DNA of 64,000 nt from Hemibagrus wyckioides. Taxonomy: Eukaryota > Chordata > Actinopteri > Siluriformes > Bagridae. The notes under the pieces were generated by a model, which saw nothing but the letters and a program-made list of their open reading frames with translations, made no database searches and was not told the DNA's origin. Both the position numbers and the translations under genes were made by a program. Shown here one piece after another: positions 1 through 10,989 of the stretch. The stretch covers positions 15,415,630-15,479,629 of the forward strand of contig NC_080722.1 of NCBI RefSeq assembly GCF_019097595.1. The letters run 5' to 3'. Every line of letters begins with the position of its first letter. Within the stretch, counting starts at the first letter, position 1.

Positions 1-436
1 GATTTGATTTATAAAAACAGTTTGCAATAACATATTATCATTTATTATCATCATTTTAGAAGCAGCCATCTACTGCACTGAAAGTTGTTTTAAACTTTCT
101 ATGTAAATGTAAACTTTCTATACAGCTGTAATTTAAAACTGAGGAATCATAGAGCATATGAGATTTTATATGTGCAAGTTGATTTTACAAAACAAAACAC
201 ATTGAATATATAAATACAAAAATAAATGCAATGTGTTCAGTGTTAAAAGTATCATGCTTTGCTGTTTGCAATATTAACATACTGATCTTTTAACAATATA
301 TTGATTATGATTCATTGTGGTACTGATCACGAGATACTGATCAAGGATTTTGCATAACCGTTGATAATTCACCTGTTCACTGAGTTTGTTGTATCTGAAG
401 TGACAAACTTTTAGATTTCTATTACGTAGGACTCAC
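1..436 (-). other. meox1: meox1 intron 1 (5' part, runs off the left edge)
   Basis: AT-rich non-coding sequence directly downstream, in gene direction, of the meox1 exon 1 donor. The minus-strand donor reads ACAG|GTGAGT with the intron beginning at 436, a near-consensus U2 donor. No homeodomain coding sequence is seen here, so exons 2 and 3 lie outside the window. Confidence 0.85.
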
Positions 437-917
437 CTGTGAGTTCTCGTTTCCTCTTGCAGCTCTTCTTCTCTGTATCAGTTGTGGCTATGTTCTGAGG
501 CGAGTAATCTGCCTCCAGCCCTGGTGTCACTGTCTCGGGCAGCCTGTCTGCTCCTGGGCTGCTCATGTCTGTTCCTCCAGTCGCGCCGACTGTCACAGCA
601 GCCGTATGGCATGGCTCCTGGCCCCTGCCACGTGGCTCACATGGGCTGAACTGCCACTCTGCCCGCTGGTACACTCCTTGCGCCTCCTGGTACAGTCTCT
701 CATCTCGTGGGTATGAGTGTGGTGCTGGCACCAGGCACGAGCTGGAGAAGTCTGTGTAGGCCAGGAAGTCAGGTTTCTGATGTAGGGAGAAGGAGGCCTG
801 CTGGTAGGGCTGTAGACTGCCTCCGGAGACACTGGCAGGGTGAGGGGCTCTGGCACATCCCCAGAGAGCACTGCCAGGATGAGAGCTTCGCATGCAGCTG
901 CTAGCTGGTTGATCCAT
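437..917 (-). CDS. meox1: Mesenchyme homeobox 1, coding exon 1 (partial gene)
   Basis: Codes the N-terminal ~160 residues of Meox1, a nuclear homeodomain transcription factor of paraxial mesoderm and somites. The ATG is at 917-915. Seen in the translation: an N-terminus starting MDQPASSCMRS, the family motif HQKPDFL at about residues 46-52 followed by a DFSSSCLV-like stretch, and a Lys/Arg-rich end (EKKSCKRKREL, about 149-159). These match my knowledge of vertebrate MEOX1 in order and spacing. The exon ends in phase 1 at a GTGAGT donor; reading on gives only a few residues and a stop. The DNA-binding homeodomain of this family is encoded by later exons, outside the window. MEOX2 is unlikely because its N-terminal His/Gln-rich tract is absent. 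The next gene on the same strand is sost, 53 kb upstream, as in human 17q21.31. Confidence 0.93.
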
Positions 918-1500
918 GCTGAATCAGAAATGAAGGTTTGAAGTCACTCACACACAAACACCACCACACACACCACACAAGTCCCTCAGTGAGGCAGCTG
1001 GCCGGCGCTGACACAAGTCTGTGTGGGAAACTTCCACTTTAGCGTTTGTTTTTACACAAGCATCGTCATCTTGCAGTGTCAATCCTGACAAATCGCACAC
1101 TCACTGGCAAAACGTCTCTCCCACTGCTTGTTGGTCTATAAGTTAACACCAAGTGTGAGGTCAGGCACCCTCTAGCAGTGGTGTTACTGCAGCATCTCTT
1201 TCTCTGTCTTTCTCTCTCTCACTCCTTGGCTGTCTGAAAGTGTTGTGTGTGAAGACGTTGTAGTCCACACTCTCACACTCTCTCATTCAGCATTAAGGTT
1301 AACTCACTGTATCCACTCCCAGCTGCATGGGCCACTCTCACAGTTCTGAGGCATTCCTGTCAAGTGATCCCACCTCCCTTTTAAACGCTTAGGTGGGAAA
1401 GAGTGGCAAGTTTATGGAGTGTAACGTGAGCTTGCAGAGGAGGAGTCCTGCAGGCCACATGTTGGTACCCTCAAACCCAGCCCTGCTTCATCTACTATTA
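918..1500 (-). promoter_or_regulatory. meox1: meox1 5' UTR and proximal upstream region
   Basis: Sequence immediately upstream of the meox1 start codon, richer in G+C than the flanking desert and of high complexity. I see no convincing TATA box, so the transcription start cannot be fixed. Two copies of the RBPJ/Su(H) core GTGGGAA lie on the plus strand at 1023-1029 and 1393-1399, and an NK-homeobox-like TCAAGTG lies near 1359. Assignment as promoter rests on position; the sites are motif matches only. Confidence 0.6.
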
Positions 1501-1639
1501 ATCATGGAGGGAATTTTATATGCACATCTAATGGGATTTCCAGGCACATGCTTTTAAAGGAACATTGTCTGTAAAATATAAAAACGAACACCCACATGGG
1601 AAATTGGTCCAACTTTTTTGTTCTCCACAAAACCCCATT

Positions 1640-1860
1640 TTTTCAATTGTTTGCAATTTAGTTTTAACCCCTAGATCATATTGTGTATGGCAGCAGGGGC
1701 TGTAAGAGGGAAATGACTTCCTCCACAAGGTTGTAAAAAATCACATGATGGTAGTTTTTCCTTGAAAAACAATTTAGGTTTAAGAAAAGAAAAGAAAATA
1801 ATTGGACATACATTTGTTAATATAAGCACCAAATTTCCTGAATAATTTAAATGACATCAG
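1640..1860. repeat. Copy A of a local ~200 bp duplicated/dispersed repeat
   Basis: Aligns by eye to 3255-3440 in the same orientation. Shared blocks in order include CAATTTAGTTTTA, CCCCTAGATCAT, a GAGGGAAA region and AGCACCAAATT. The reverse-strand translations of both copies also share a peptide pattern (YDLG-KTKL preceded by SFPS and CH). It could be an old transposon family or a local duplication; I do not recognise the family. Confidence 0.65.
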
Positions 1861-2751
1861 TATTACATAGTCAAATAGATATGTACAATATTTAAAAATA
1901 CACTCCAGAAGTGGTTTATAATAAAAGATCCACTTAAAATGTACAATTATTGAAAGAAACACATTTCTTCCAGATAAGTGCAAAATATTACCTTTCCCTA
2001 ATTATACTTAGCAATACACTTAAATTTGTATTTTTCTAACCTATTTTAGCAATGTGTAAATATTTGGCTTGTGTTGTAACATACATAACATGTATGTCGT
2101 AACATGTTATGTTAGAGCATATGGTACAACCCCTGATAATAAGTGTTAGCATTTGAGGCATATTGTGTTTATCACGGTTAATCAAAGTTAATCACTGAAA
2201 ATGATACCGTTTAAGCACAATGTGTGAGCGCATTTTGTGAATGTGGTCAGACTGTTATTTCTGCACATAGTTTGGACCATTACCTCACATTCTTTGCCTC
2301 TGGCTCTCTTACTGCATCTATCAGTCCGAGTTATTAGTGAATGTTTATACTGAATCATTGCTTTTAGCTGCTGTGCGGTCTGCTCTGTTATTTCAGCACA
2401 TTTGAGGTTTGAATCCATCTCCGGGGCTCAGGCTTGTTGAGAATGATGGAAATTATATGTTTACATTGCTATTTGTAAATAATTGTGGTTGATGCTCCAG
2501 CTTTTTCCTCATACTGTTTCTTGGCTCTCTGTGCAGGCGGCCTTCTCCTCACCTCCAGCAGAATATTTGGTTGAGCCTGAAGGGGCTGAGGTCAGCCTGA
2601 AATTTTTTCTCTTTCCCTTTAGCCAGCGAATATCTGAGCCATGAAGCATCCCCCTTTTTACTGGCATTGTGGGCCATGCCATAACCGCAGGGGTCTGGGG
2701 TTACCCAGCATTTGTGGTTAGTGAAGGCCATCTGCGGGAGAGCTGTATATC

Positions 2752-2802
2752 TGTGTGTGTGTGTGTGTGTGTGTGTGTGAAGAGACAGAAAGATAGAAAG
2801 AG

Positions 2803-2840
<38 letters not shown>
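2752..2840. repeat. Two (TG)n microsatellites
   Basis: TG runs at about 2752-2779 and 2805-2840, separated by an AG-rich spacer. Open frames across this stretch are products of the repeat and are not genes. Confidence 0.95.
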
Positions 2841-2844
<4 letters not shown>

Positions 2845-3126
2845 CACATTTTTGGAGGGAAAGTCAAAGTAAGTCATAAGTTGATCACCCCAAACTGAAA
2901 CCTGTTGCTGTCACTCTGGTAGGGCAGTTTCAGGGCAGCAAGAGTGTTTTCATGTTTTCGTTTGATCCATCTTCATGACACAAGGGAAGATGAAGTGGAC
3001 GGGAGGCAGGAGTATGGGCACACTGGGTCACCAAAGTCTGGGGTCAGAAAGCTGTGGGAGCCCAGAGGAGCCTATGGGCCTTCTGCACCCCTGCTGATGT
3101 CCACTTCACTCAGCACACTAGGCCCT

Positions 3127-3150
3127 ACACACACACACACACACACACAC
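3127..3150. repeat. (AC)n microsatellite
   Basis: Uninterrupted AC dinucleotide run. Confidence 0.95.
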
Positions 3151-3254
3151 ATGCTGATTACAAAATGTTTACTGTAACATTGGATAATAATGTTTCAGTT
3201 TGTGTAGCAAAATTATAATTTTTGTTCTTTCTTTCTTTCTTTTTTTTTTTTAAA

Positions 3255-3440
3255 TTTGTATTCAATTTAGTTTTAGCCCCTAGATCATAAAGCATGTGGC
3301 AGAAGTGACAGACAGAGGGAAAAGACATCCTCAATAATGCTGTAAATAAAATCAATTGATGGTGCGTTTTCCAGACAAATGTAAGCTTCAGAAACGAAAA
3401 TATAAAGCACCAAATTACCAGAATCATTAAAATGACAAAA
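3255..3440. repeat. Copy B of the ~200 bp duplicated/dispersed repeat
   Basis: Same orientation as the copy at 1640-1860, 1.6 kb away, with clear but diverged similarity and small indels. A T-rich tract of about 20 bases precedes it at 3228-3252. Confidence 0.65.
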
Positions 3441-3694
3441 ATAAATAAATAATTGATCTGAGCATTTAATGTTGCTCGTCTCTGAAGCCAAACCATTCTC
3501 TTCATATTTATATACCTTTTTTTTTACAGTATACCCTAGAAATGATTTTTTGCAAAGATAAATGATAAGACATACAAAGAGCATATGATCAGTCACATTA
3601 CCTCCGATTCATTGCTGTGCAAAGATAAAAAGATAAAAAGCTGTTATCATCTGTGTGGCTATCTATGAGGTGCCATGTCCAATGAAGCTTACAG

Positions 3695-3856
3695 TGCATG
3701 TACTTTCTTGGTCCAAGCAGGCTTCCTCTGGGTTCTGCAGTTTTCTCCCACCCACAAAAAAAGTCAGTAGGTGTATTGACTATGCAAAATTGGCCCTAGA
3801 TTTGTATGAGGGTTTCTTATTACTGAAGATTAATGAATGGATGATTGAATGAATAT
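3695..3856 (+). repeat. SINE/LINE-tail-like repeat, copy 1
   Basis: Contains degraded signatures of a very common fish retro-repeat: a TTTCTCCCACC block, then GTCAGTAGGTGTATTGACTA and AAATTGGCCCTAG blocks, ending in the GAATGGATGATTGAATGAAT tail. At least four further copies occur in this window, all on the same strand. The family is recalled and not searched. Confidence 0.55.
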
Positions 3857-4080
3857 AAGTATTATGTATAAATTGATTTTTTTATTACTGACAATTCAAA
3901 TAATATTTTTAAATATTCTGAAAGTGAGTCAGAATGAATAGACGAGACACTACCTCTTTACCTTCAACCTACACGTTTTTGTCAGTATTTGGTTATTCTA
4001 GGAATTGTAATATTTTGACATGTTTACAGGGTAATTAAATGCACATCCTTCGATTATTTAGGCAAATCCACCAGCAGTGT

Positions 4081-4111
4081 CTAGATAGATAGATGGATGG
4101 ATGGATGGATG

Positions 4112-4210
<99 letters not shown>
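4081..4210. repeat. (GGAT)n/(GATA)n tetranucleotide array
   Basis: About 130 bp: a short GGAT block at roughly 4093-4112 followed by an almost perfect GATA array to 4210. The reverse strand translates into a low-complexity Tyr-Leu-Ser-Ile repeat, which is an artefact of the array. Confidence 0.98.
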
Positions 4211-4214
4211 CTTC

Positions 4215-7200
4215 TTATTATACAAATATATTCTTTTATTTCTCACTAATTCGCTCTGCAGTTGGTTTAATTTGTTAAATAATTTTGAACCAGTTTTCTG
4301 GGATTCATGTCAGTGTGGCTTTGGGGAATGAGGAACACTGAATCAGGATGAAAACAAATTCATGCTTCCCCCTTGTGGTGAAAATTTAACAAAAAAGACC
4401 AAGAGACTTAAACATCATTATAGACAGTTCTTCTACAAAAGAAGTTTTATTCTGTTTTATTGGGTGTTATATTTTATACTCCTATCCCAGCATTGCTAAA
4501 TGTCGCCACTGGCAGTATGTTTAAGGAGCATCCTTTATTTTTCTCTGGTGTTTACTGCCACAGGGGAGTGCCTCTTGGTCTTCAGGGATGACTTGCGACT
4601 GTTGTACTGTGTGTTTGTGGAAAACCTTCCTGTCCTGTTCCAAACAGCCCAGAGCCAGACTTCCTGCAGCGTAAATTGCTCTTTGAACCCTACGTTCAGT
4701 CACTCTCCTGAGGCTTTGCAGGATTGAGCACTGGCCTGCTAAATATCCTGATTGGGAACTGCCTCTGCAAACACTTCCTCCGATATCATACAAGTATGTG
4801 ATTTACTTGAAAGACTCATACAAACACATACCTTCCTCCATGCATGCACGGTCAACTGGTTTGTAACTCCCTAGCCATTTTTGTCATGCTGATACACATG
4901 TGAGCAACATCTTATATTCCAGTATTTGAACTCTCAGGGCACTTGTGGTTTCAGGTCTAAAGTGTTCTGTTTGTTGAATCAGTAGATCTGGTTCAGTGCA
5001 TCTTACATGTATCATAAATTGTTGTTGCTTTGTGAAGTGTGTTATTCATGGTTGTGGTATTTTTCCCTGCCTGCAGTGGAACATCTGCAGAGAATGAGCT
5101 TGCCTCTAGAGATCTGCTGCCCCTGACAGTGAGCCACATTAGCTCCATCTCAGGACTCTGCATCTATCACTTTCTCTCAGGTACGCTTGGGTCATCATGG
5201 ATTACTGGTTAGTTTCCATTTCATCGGTTCTTAGCTGCCTTTTCATCTTCAGCATATGAATATCAAATGGTTGGAGCGGGATAATGCCAAGGCTTGGTTT
5301 GTTTTGGAAGGAAGCACATTATGCTCTCTCTTGTCATCTAATTTTCACAATGAATTCCACATGTACTGCATATTATGTCAGCGTCATCAAACTTGACCCT
5401 AATGCAAACTTGAATTTCTTTTTGGAAACAACATATGTTTCCAGGGTGACAATTAATATTATTGTCATCAGAGGATGGTTTGTTGCACTTCTCTATTGTT
5501 TTACTAAGCTCTGAATCCTTTTCCTTCCTGAGTGGAGTTTGAGCTGGTGAAAGAACTGATCTAATGTGTGTTTAAAGTCTGTTTTAGTACAGATGAATAA
5601 TTTCCTGAACAAGTTTATCTGCTAAATCTGCCTAGACATTAACTACTAAATTCATAGCAACAGCTTAAAAGAAAATGTTTTTGGCTTTAAAAAATCCATT
5701 CATTCTTTAAGTTCATGCAGCTCTAGCTTCTCCAGACTAGCTTCTTTTGCAGACTGAACTTTGCTCATCATTAGAATATCAATTAATTAATCACTCAACC
5801 CAAAATGAGAGTTATCAGTAATGCAGCATGAAGCTGTGGAGGTTTTCAATGACGATTCTGGTTGAAAGGGAAAAGATAGTGCTGGGTGCTAATCAGACTC
5901 ACTCTTCAATCAAAAGGAAAGAGCGCAGGAGGAAAGACATTCCAGATGTCAACAGTAAACTTGGCGCAGCTCCGGTCTCTGGCCACAGGAGCACTGCGTA
6001 CCTGCCCTGCTAAATCCATTAGCCGTCTCCTGCACACAGACCCACACTTCCAGAGAATTCTCGGAAGCCTTTCAATCAGCCTGTGTCGCTGCCTCCTTCT
6101 GCCAAGCTCTTCCAAAGGCATGTGAAATAGCGGGCAGTTGAGATTACCACTAGGGTGGTGTTTGGGAATTCCACAAGTGAAGGTGCAGGAATTTGCTATG
6201 ATTAAATATGGGATTTTCTCTGTTTTAAGTGGCTGAAGGTGTGTGGATGACTCCAAAGTGACTCAGCCTTGGTTTTTACACAGCTTTGACCTAACTGGCC
6301 ACAGAGCTGACGAAATGGGTATATAGAGGATAGCTACAGTTGGCTGAGGTAAACCAGAACCAGGACTGGTGATACGGTTTGGCTTGATTTGTGCATAATC
6401 CAGTCAGTGAACTCTAGATCATGGGTCACAAAATTTTTTGCAGCTCTTTACCTGGAAAAAAATTACAGACCCTCAGTTATTAAGGTTTTAAGTCAACATT
6501 CAAAAAGAAAAATAGTTTCATAAATATAAAACCACAATAATAAATATATCAGTGGATGACCTGGCTTTGCTTTACTGACCCCGCTTTGAGATGTAGGCAA
6601 GAATGTAGTAATGCTCCAGGGAAAAGCATTTTTATGATTTTATGAGCTAGAATTCAATTCATGGTCTTTCAGGTACCAAATGTAACTGTTACTGCCTATT
6701 TTTTGGCTTAAACCTGGATATACAGGATTTTTCAGTAAACTATATAATAAATAAAAAGAATGCGAGTATCAGATGATTTTTTTTTTTTTGCACACTATGA
6801 CAGATAAATCTTACAAGGTCTGTTGCTGTACTGAAGGCAGAGGCTAATAGCACGTAAGTATGCTCTAGAAATGTTTCTTTTTTCTTTTTTTCTTTTACTA
6901 AATAATTTAGACAATATTAATTTATGCTTCTTCTCAAAAATAATACATTTTTTTCTGCAAATTTTTTTGCAAAATTCCAGCAACAAAAAGAGTCAGGTGA
7001 CCATTATTTCCCAGCTATCCAAAACGCCTCTTCAGATATGCGAGATAGATGCTAAACAGTTTAGTACTTGTATTTTTTTCAGTCAGACAGTTCCTTTAAT
7101 AACTAATATTAAAATCTACCTAGATGCTAGTTTAGTGGCATAATCGTTACAATTTATCTTAGTGACAAGTTGACTTCAGGAATTTTATCAGCGGTATGCT

Positions 7201-7824
7201 GTGGTTAAAGCTCACATTAACATCATTAGAGATGGCTTGAAACTGGTTAATAAACCGTTATTTAAATTGTGTATACATATAATGCCAAGTTAGCTCAGTT
7301 CAGCTTTCTGAAGAGTGAAGGGAAAAGTGGTAAATTTCGGTGTCCAAGCCATACACTATTGAAATACTACATACTTCAATGTTTTGGCAGTTGTACCATT
7401 TTGTAGTCATACGATATCTAAGAACATAGAATTGAATGGCCATTGTACTCATATTCAATTATGGGCTAAAAATATTTGTTTTTGTCAGATATGTGCTTGT
7501 TATTAGAATGGTAGTTGTATCATGGGAACAGTGATAAGCAGATACATTTAAAGATTTTAACAGTATTTGGAATAAGGACCAATATGGCTGAGTTTCTGAT
7601 ACTGTAGATTCATCGGCATCATTCCACTGGGTCATGTGGGCCAGATGAAGTGATAAGTGTGGGTCATCACAGGGCCATTACTCATTACTATCAAGGTAGC
7701 TTGTGCGGAATCCTTTGGATTTTGGTTCTCAACCTCTCAGTTTCAGTGTCCAATGATTTATGGAGTTATGAAGATCAAATTTAATTGTGGAATATTTTAA
7801 ACAATTATTTTTGTCCTTGCCTCA
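4215..7824. other. Intergenic desert, no supported gene
   Basis: AT-rich unique-looking sequence. The open frames in it are short (under about 120 codons), lack recognisable domains and overlap on both strands. I see no RNA gene and no clear transposon. Confidence 0.6.
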
Positions 7825-7906
7825 TGTACAGTATTCCTGGAATAGGCTCAGTATCCACCTCAACTCGGACCAGGATAAACAATGAACCGAAGTTGAATGA
7901 ATAAAT
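7825..7906 (+). repeat. SINE/LINE-tail-like repeat, copy 2 (3' end only)
   Basis: Short fragment with the family's 3' signature: CCTGGAATAGGCTC, then GGACCAGGATAAAC, then a GAATGAATAAATGG tail. Same strand as the other copies. Confidence 0.6.
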
Positions 7907-10734
7907 GGCGTTGATTAAAACTAAAAGAATTACTTCTGTATTTTTTTTTCATAAAAATGCCTGTATTTCATTTACCTGACTGTTTCTTCTGGAGCACTTC
8001 TTAAGCCCATTTTACAGCAGACCACAATGACGGCTGTCAAAAACACTCACATATTACTCATTCATGTGTAGTGTGGTTGTATTTCTGTGGTTTACATGGA
8101 GAAATCGTTTAATGCAATGTCTTTGTGGTTTTTTTCCTGTTTCATTACGTTATTTGAACTCCCCGTGTCTTAATTGGAGGTTAATTCGAAAAGATTCTAA
8201 TATATGGACATAGCTCCATCTAGTGGACATCAGTTAAAACTTGTATTTTCAAGTCAGCCTATTGTAAAATTTAATGAGTCTGTGTTTGTACTAATATTTT
8301 AAATGCTCTAGCAGCCAAAGACAGGCAGGTGTAGTATGTCCACTGTAAAGGCAGTTTGTGTCCATCTCACAGATTTCTATCCATCTCTCTCGGGTACTGC
8401 GTTTACCAGTGTGCTCTGTACAGTGCTCTTTTATTCAGAACTTTCAGAAAATGTCCAGATGAACTGACACTTCATTAAGCATTGAAAATGAAGGACTGTG
8501 GCTTTAAGTTAAATATTTTGGTATGCCACATTTTGAATATGTTTCTATTTGGCATCATGGTGCTGCCCTCAGGCTTTAACAATGAATGCATTACAGTGAT
8601 GTATGATTTATTACACTTTAGATACTATATATGATTTCCTACAGACTGCAGTGCCTCAGGATGGTGGAATCAAACAAAATTATAAACATGTGGAAAATAT
8701 GATGGATGGGATGACATCTACCACACAGCTGTTTAGCTACATGTAGAATTACTGAGCCTAGCTGGTTTCAGATTGCACACGTGTCAGAGTATCTGTTATA
8801 GCCGCTGTACGGTCTTTTTCAGTATGAATCCTGGGAGAGCATAGCCGGGGATGACCACCAAGAATAGAACAAGGAGACCTCTTTAAATGAGTAAGTAATT
8901 AGAAAGATTAGCTCAGTGACACTGTTGTTGTCATTTTTGGTGACTCTGTAATGTTATGCTGACCTGAATGTGGCCCATGGGCATTAATACTGCTCTAGAA
9001 CTGTCTGTAAGAGCTTTTTGATAATCTGCAGCATCGTTACAGTTTGGATCCTTGAAATGTCCACCAGGGATTACATTTATTCACTGTATTGTCAGGTTTA
9101 TGGATTTAAAAGCCTAAAACACAGTAACATAATGCACTTTATGCTCCCTGTTGTAGTGGCTATGTTGAAACCATGTTTTTATACTCCCCTGTGTCTAAAG
9201 TTGACCTAGATTACACCACCCAAGAACTGTTTGCATAAGAACATCTGCCTTCAATTTAAATGAAACTGGCCAAAATCATTTCTGTCATTATTCATAGACA
9301 ATGAATGACCCTTACTTTTTTTTTTATATATTTGACTCCATGACATTACATCACATTTATTTACATTTCACTGAAATTTACCATATTGAGATGAATACTT
9401 CTACAGCATTCACAGGGCACATACTGGATCTGGTAGTTCTCACTTTTATTGTAAATAAATCTAAATATGTGTAATGTGAGGATTTTGACACTTATGGGAC
9501 ACGGCAGAAAACACACTCAAATTCTGCCCTAAATAAAAGTTACGATAACAAAAGAACAAGTGCAGTACTACAGCCTGCCACTGGTAGATGCTCTATGACT
9601 TAGTTTCTCAGACCTAGACTTGCAAAAGTTCGAGTCTAAGTACAGAGCTGAATATTTCATTGGATCTTATTAACATTCATTTATTCTGATGCTGGACAGA
9701 ACCCGTTCTCTTGGTGGCGACATGGCAAACATGAAATACATGGGAATATTTTCTTAATCAAGCTAACCTGGGAGGGCTTCTTAAACACAAATTCTGAATT
9801 GTGTTTTTCTATCTGCATTTTTCTTTTAACTTTGTCTATTGACAGCAAGTAGAAGTAGAAACTTTGAGTACTAATAGAATATGATTCATGCATCTACACC
9901 ATAGCCTGGTGTACCAGGCTCTCCTGGGCATTGTTTCATGCACAGTTTGGCCATTTTTATATCTCATATTGTTTCAAAGCCTCAGAGAGCCCTTCCTTCA
10001 CACAAGAGTACAGTTTCAAACGTTTTCCTCAGTAAACACATGTCCATAAATCAGCTCAGAACTAGCAGTTATATGACAGTTTTGCACTGCACTGTAATGT
10101 ATTTTGCTCAGTTTTGGCCATGCAACTTCCTGAAAAGATTGTCTTTTATCTGTGTGTGTGAAAAGCGATCCAACAAGTTTGTCTACCAACAGCCAAAATG
10201 CATTCCATGTTTGTAGTTTAACAAGTTTCAAAATTTAAGGGCAAAGTAGTGCAAGCTATAGACTGCAGTGTGTAATACTGGAAATACATTAATAAAGTGG
10301 AGGATGCTACAATAAACAATGTTTTTCAAAAGTCAATAGTAAGTTCTTTTTTTCTGGTTGTTGGACAGGAGGAAATAGTGACCCAAACATAAATAGCCTT
10401 CAGAAACTATTTGTTTATCAGGCAACAGCTGATACCTGCTTGACCCATGCATATAGTCTATGCTACTGATTTGTGCATACATCACAAAATCACAAAATCA
10501 GCACATTGTCTTAACGCCATGAAATTTTATTTTAGTCTGTTTAGAGCAAAGAACAATTTCTGCATTCTACTGAGTATCTAACATATCTTTTGGATTTGAA
10601 ATATTCCTTAAGATTGTCAGTAATTTTGGTCCATACATTTTTGTGAATAGATAATATTATTTCAGAAGGTAGCTCCAGTGCAATTTTTTGTTAAATTTCT
10701 CCTGTTGTGTAAGTGGGAAATTATTTTTCATTCA
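7907..10734. other. Intergenic desert, no supported gene
   Basis: AT-rich sequence with only short anonymous open frames. The one structured item I see is a perfect short inverted repeat at 9903-9920. Confidence 0.6.
9903..9920. repeat. Perfect 8-bp-arm inverted repeat
   Basis: AGCCTGGT and its exact reverse complement ACCAGGCT are separated by GT. It could be a cruciform or a dimeric protein site; arms this short also arise by chance. Confidence 0.9.
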
Positions 10735-10985
10735 TCTATTTATGTTTTTGAACACATTTCTTGGTGAAGGTCAGATTCCAGCTCCTACTGCCTCCTACTG
10801 GAATTCCCAAGCTGAATGTGAGACAGAAGCTCTCCAGTCACTCGTGGGTCTACCCCATGGTCTCAGTCTAGTTGGATATGCCTGATACAGCTCTGGTGGG
10901 AGCCAACCAGAAAACATCCATCTAAATTGACCCCTAAGTTGACCCCCTGTGAAATGTGGAAGAGTACACTGTCATTCTAGAAGAG
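10735..10985 (+). mobile_element. Degenerate LINE-like fragment
   Basis: The order of blocks, GTGGGTCTACCCC then GGATATGCCTGA, then a CATCC segment and GAAATGTGGAAGAG, resembles the non-coding part of a LINE repeat common in fish genomes. It is heavily mutated, with no intact coding sequence. Family assignment is from memory. Confidence 0.45.
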
Positions 10986-10989
10986 ACCA

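Noticed and set aside
411..436. Extension of the meox1 frame beyond 437
   Set aside because: The strong GTGAGT donor at 436 marks the exon end; the extra residues are intronic readthrough.
4058..4246. Reverse-strand frame with a Tyr-Leu-Ser-Ile repeat
   Set aside because: It is the translation of the GATA microsatellite.
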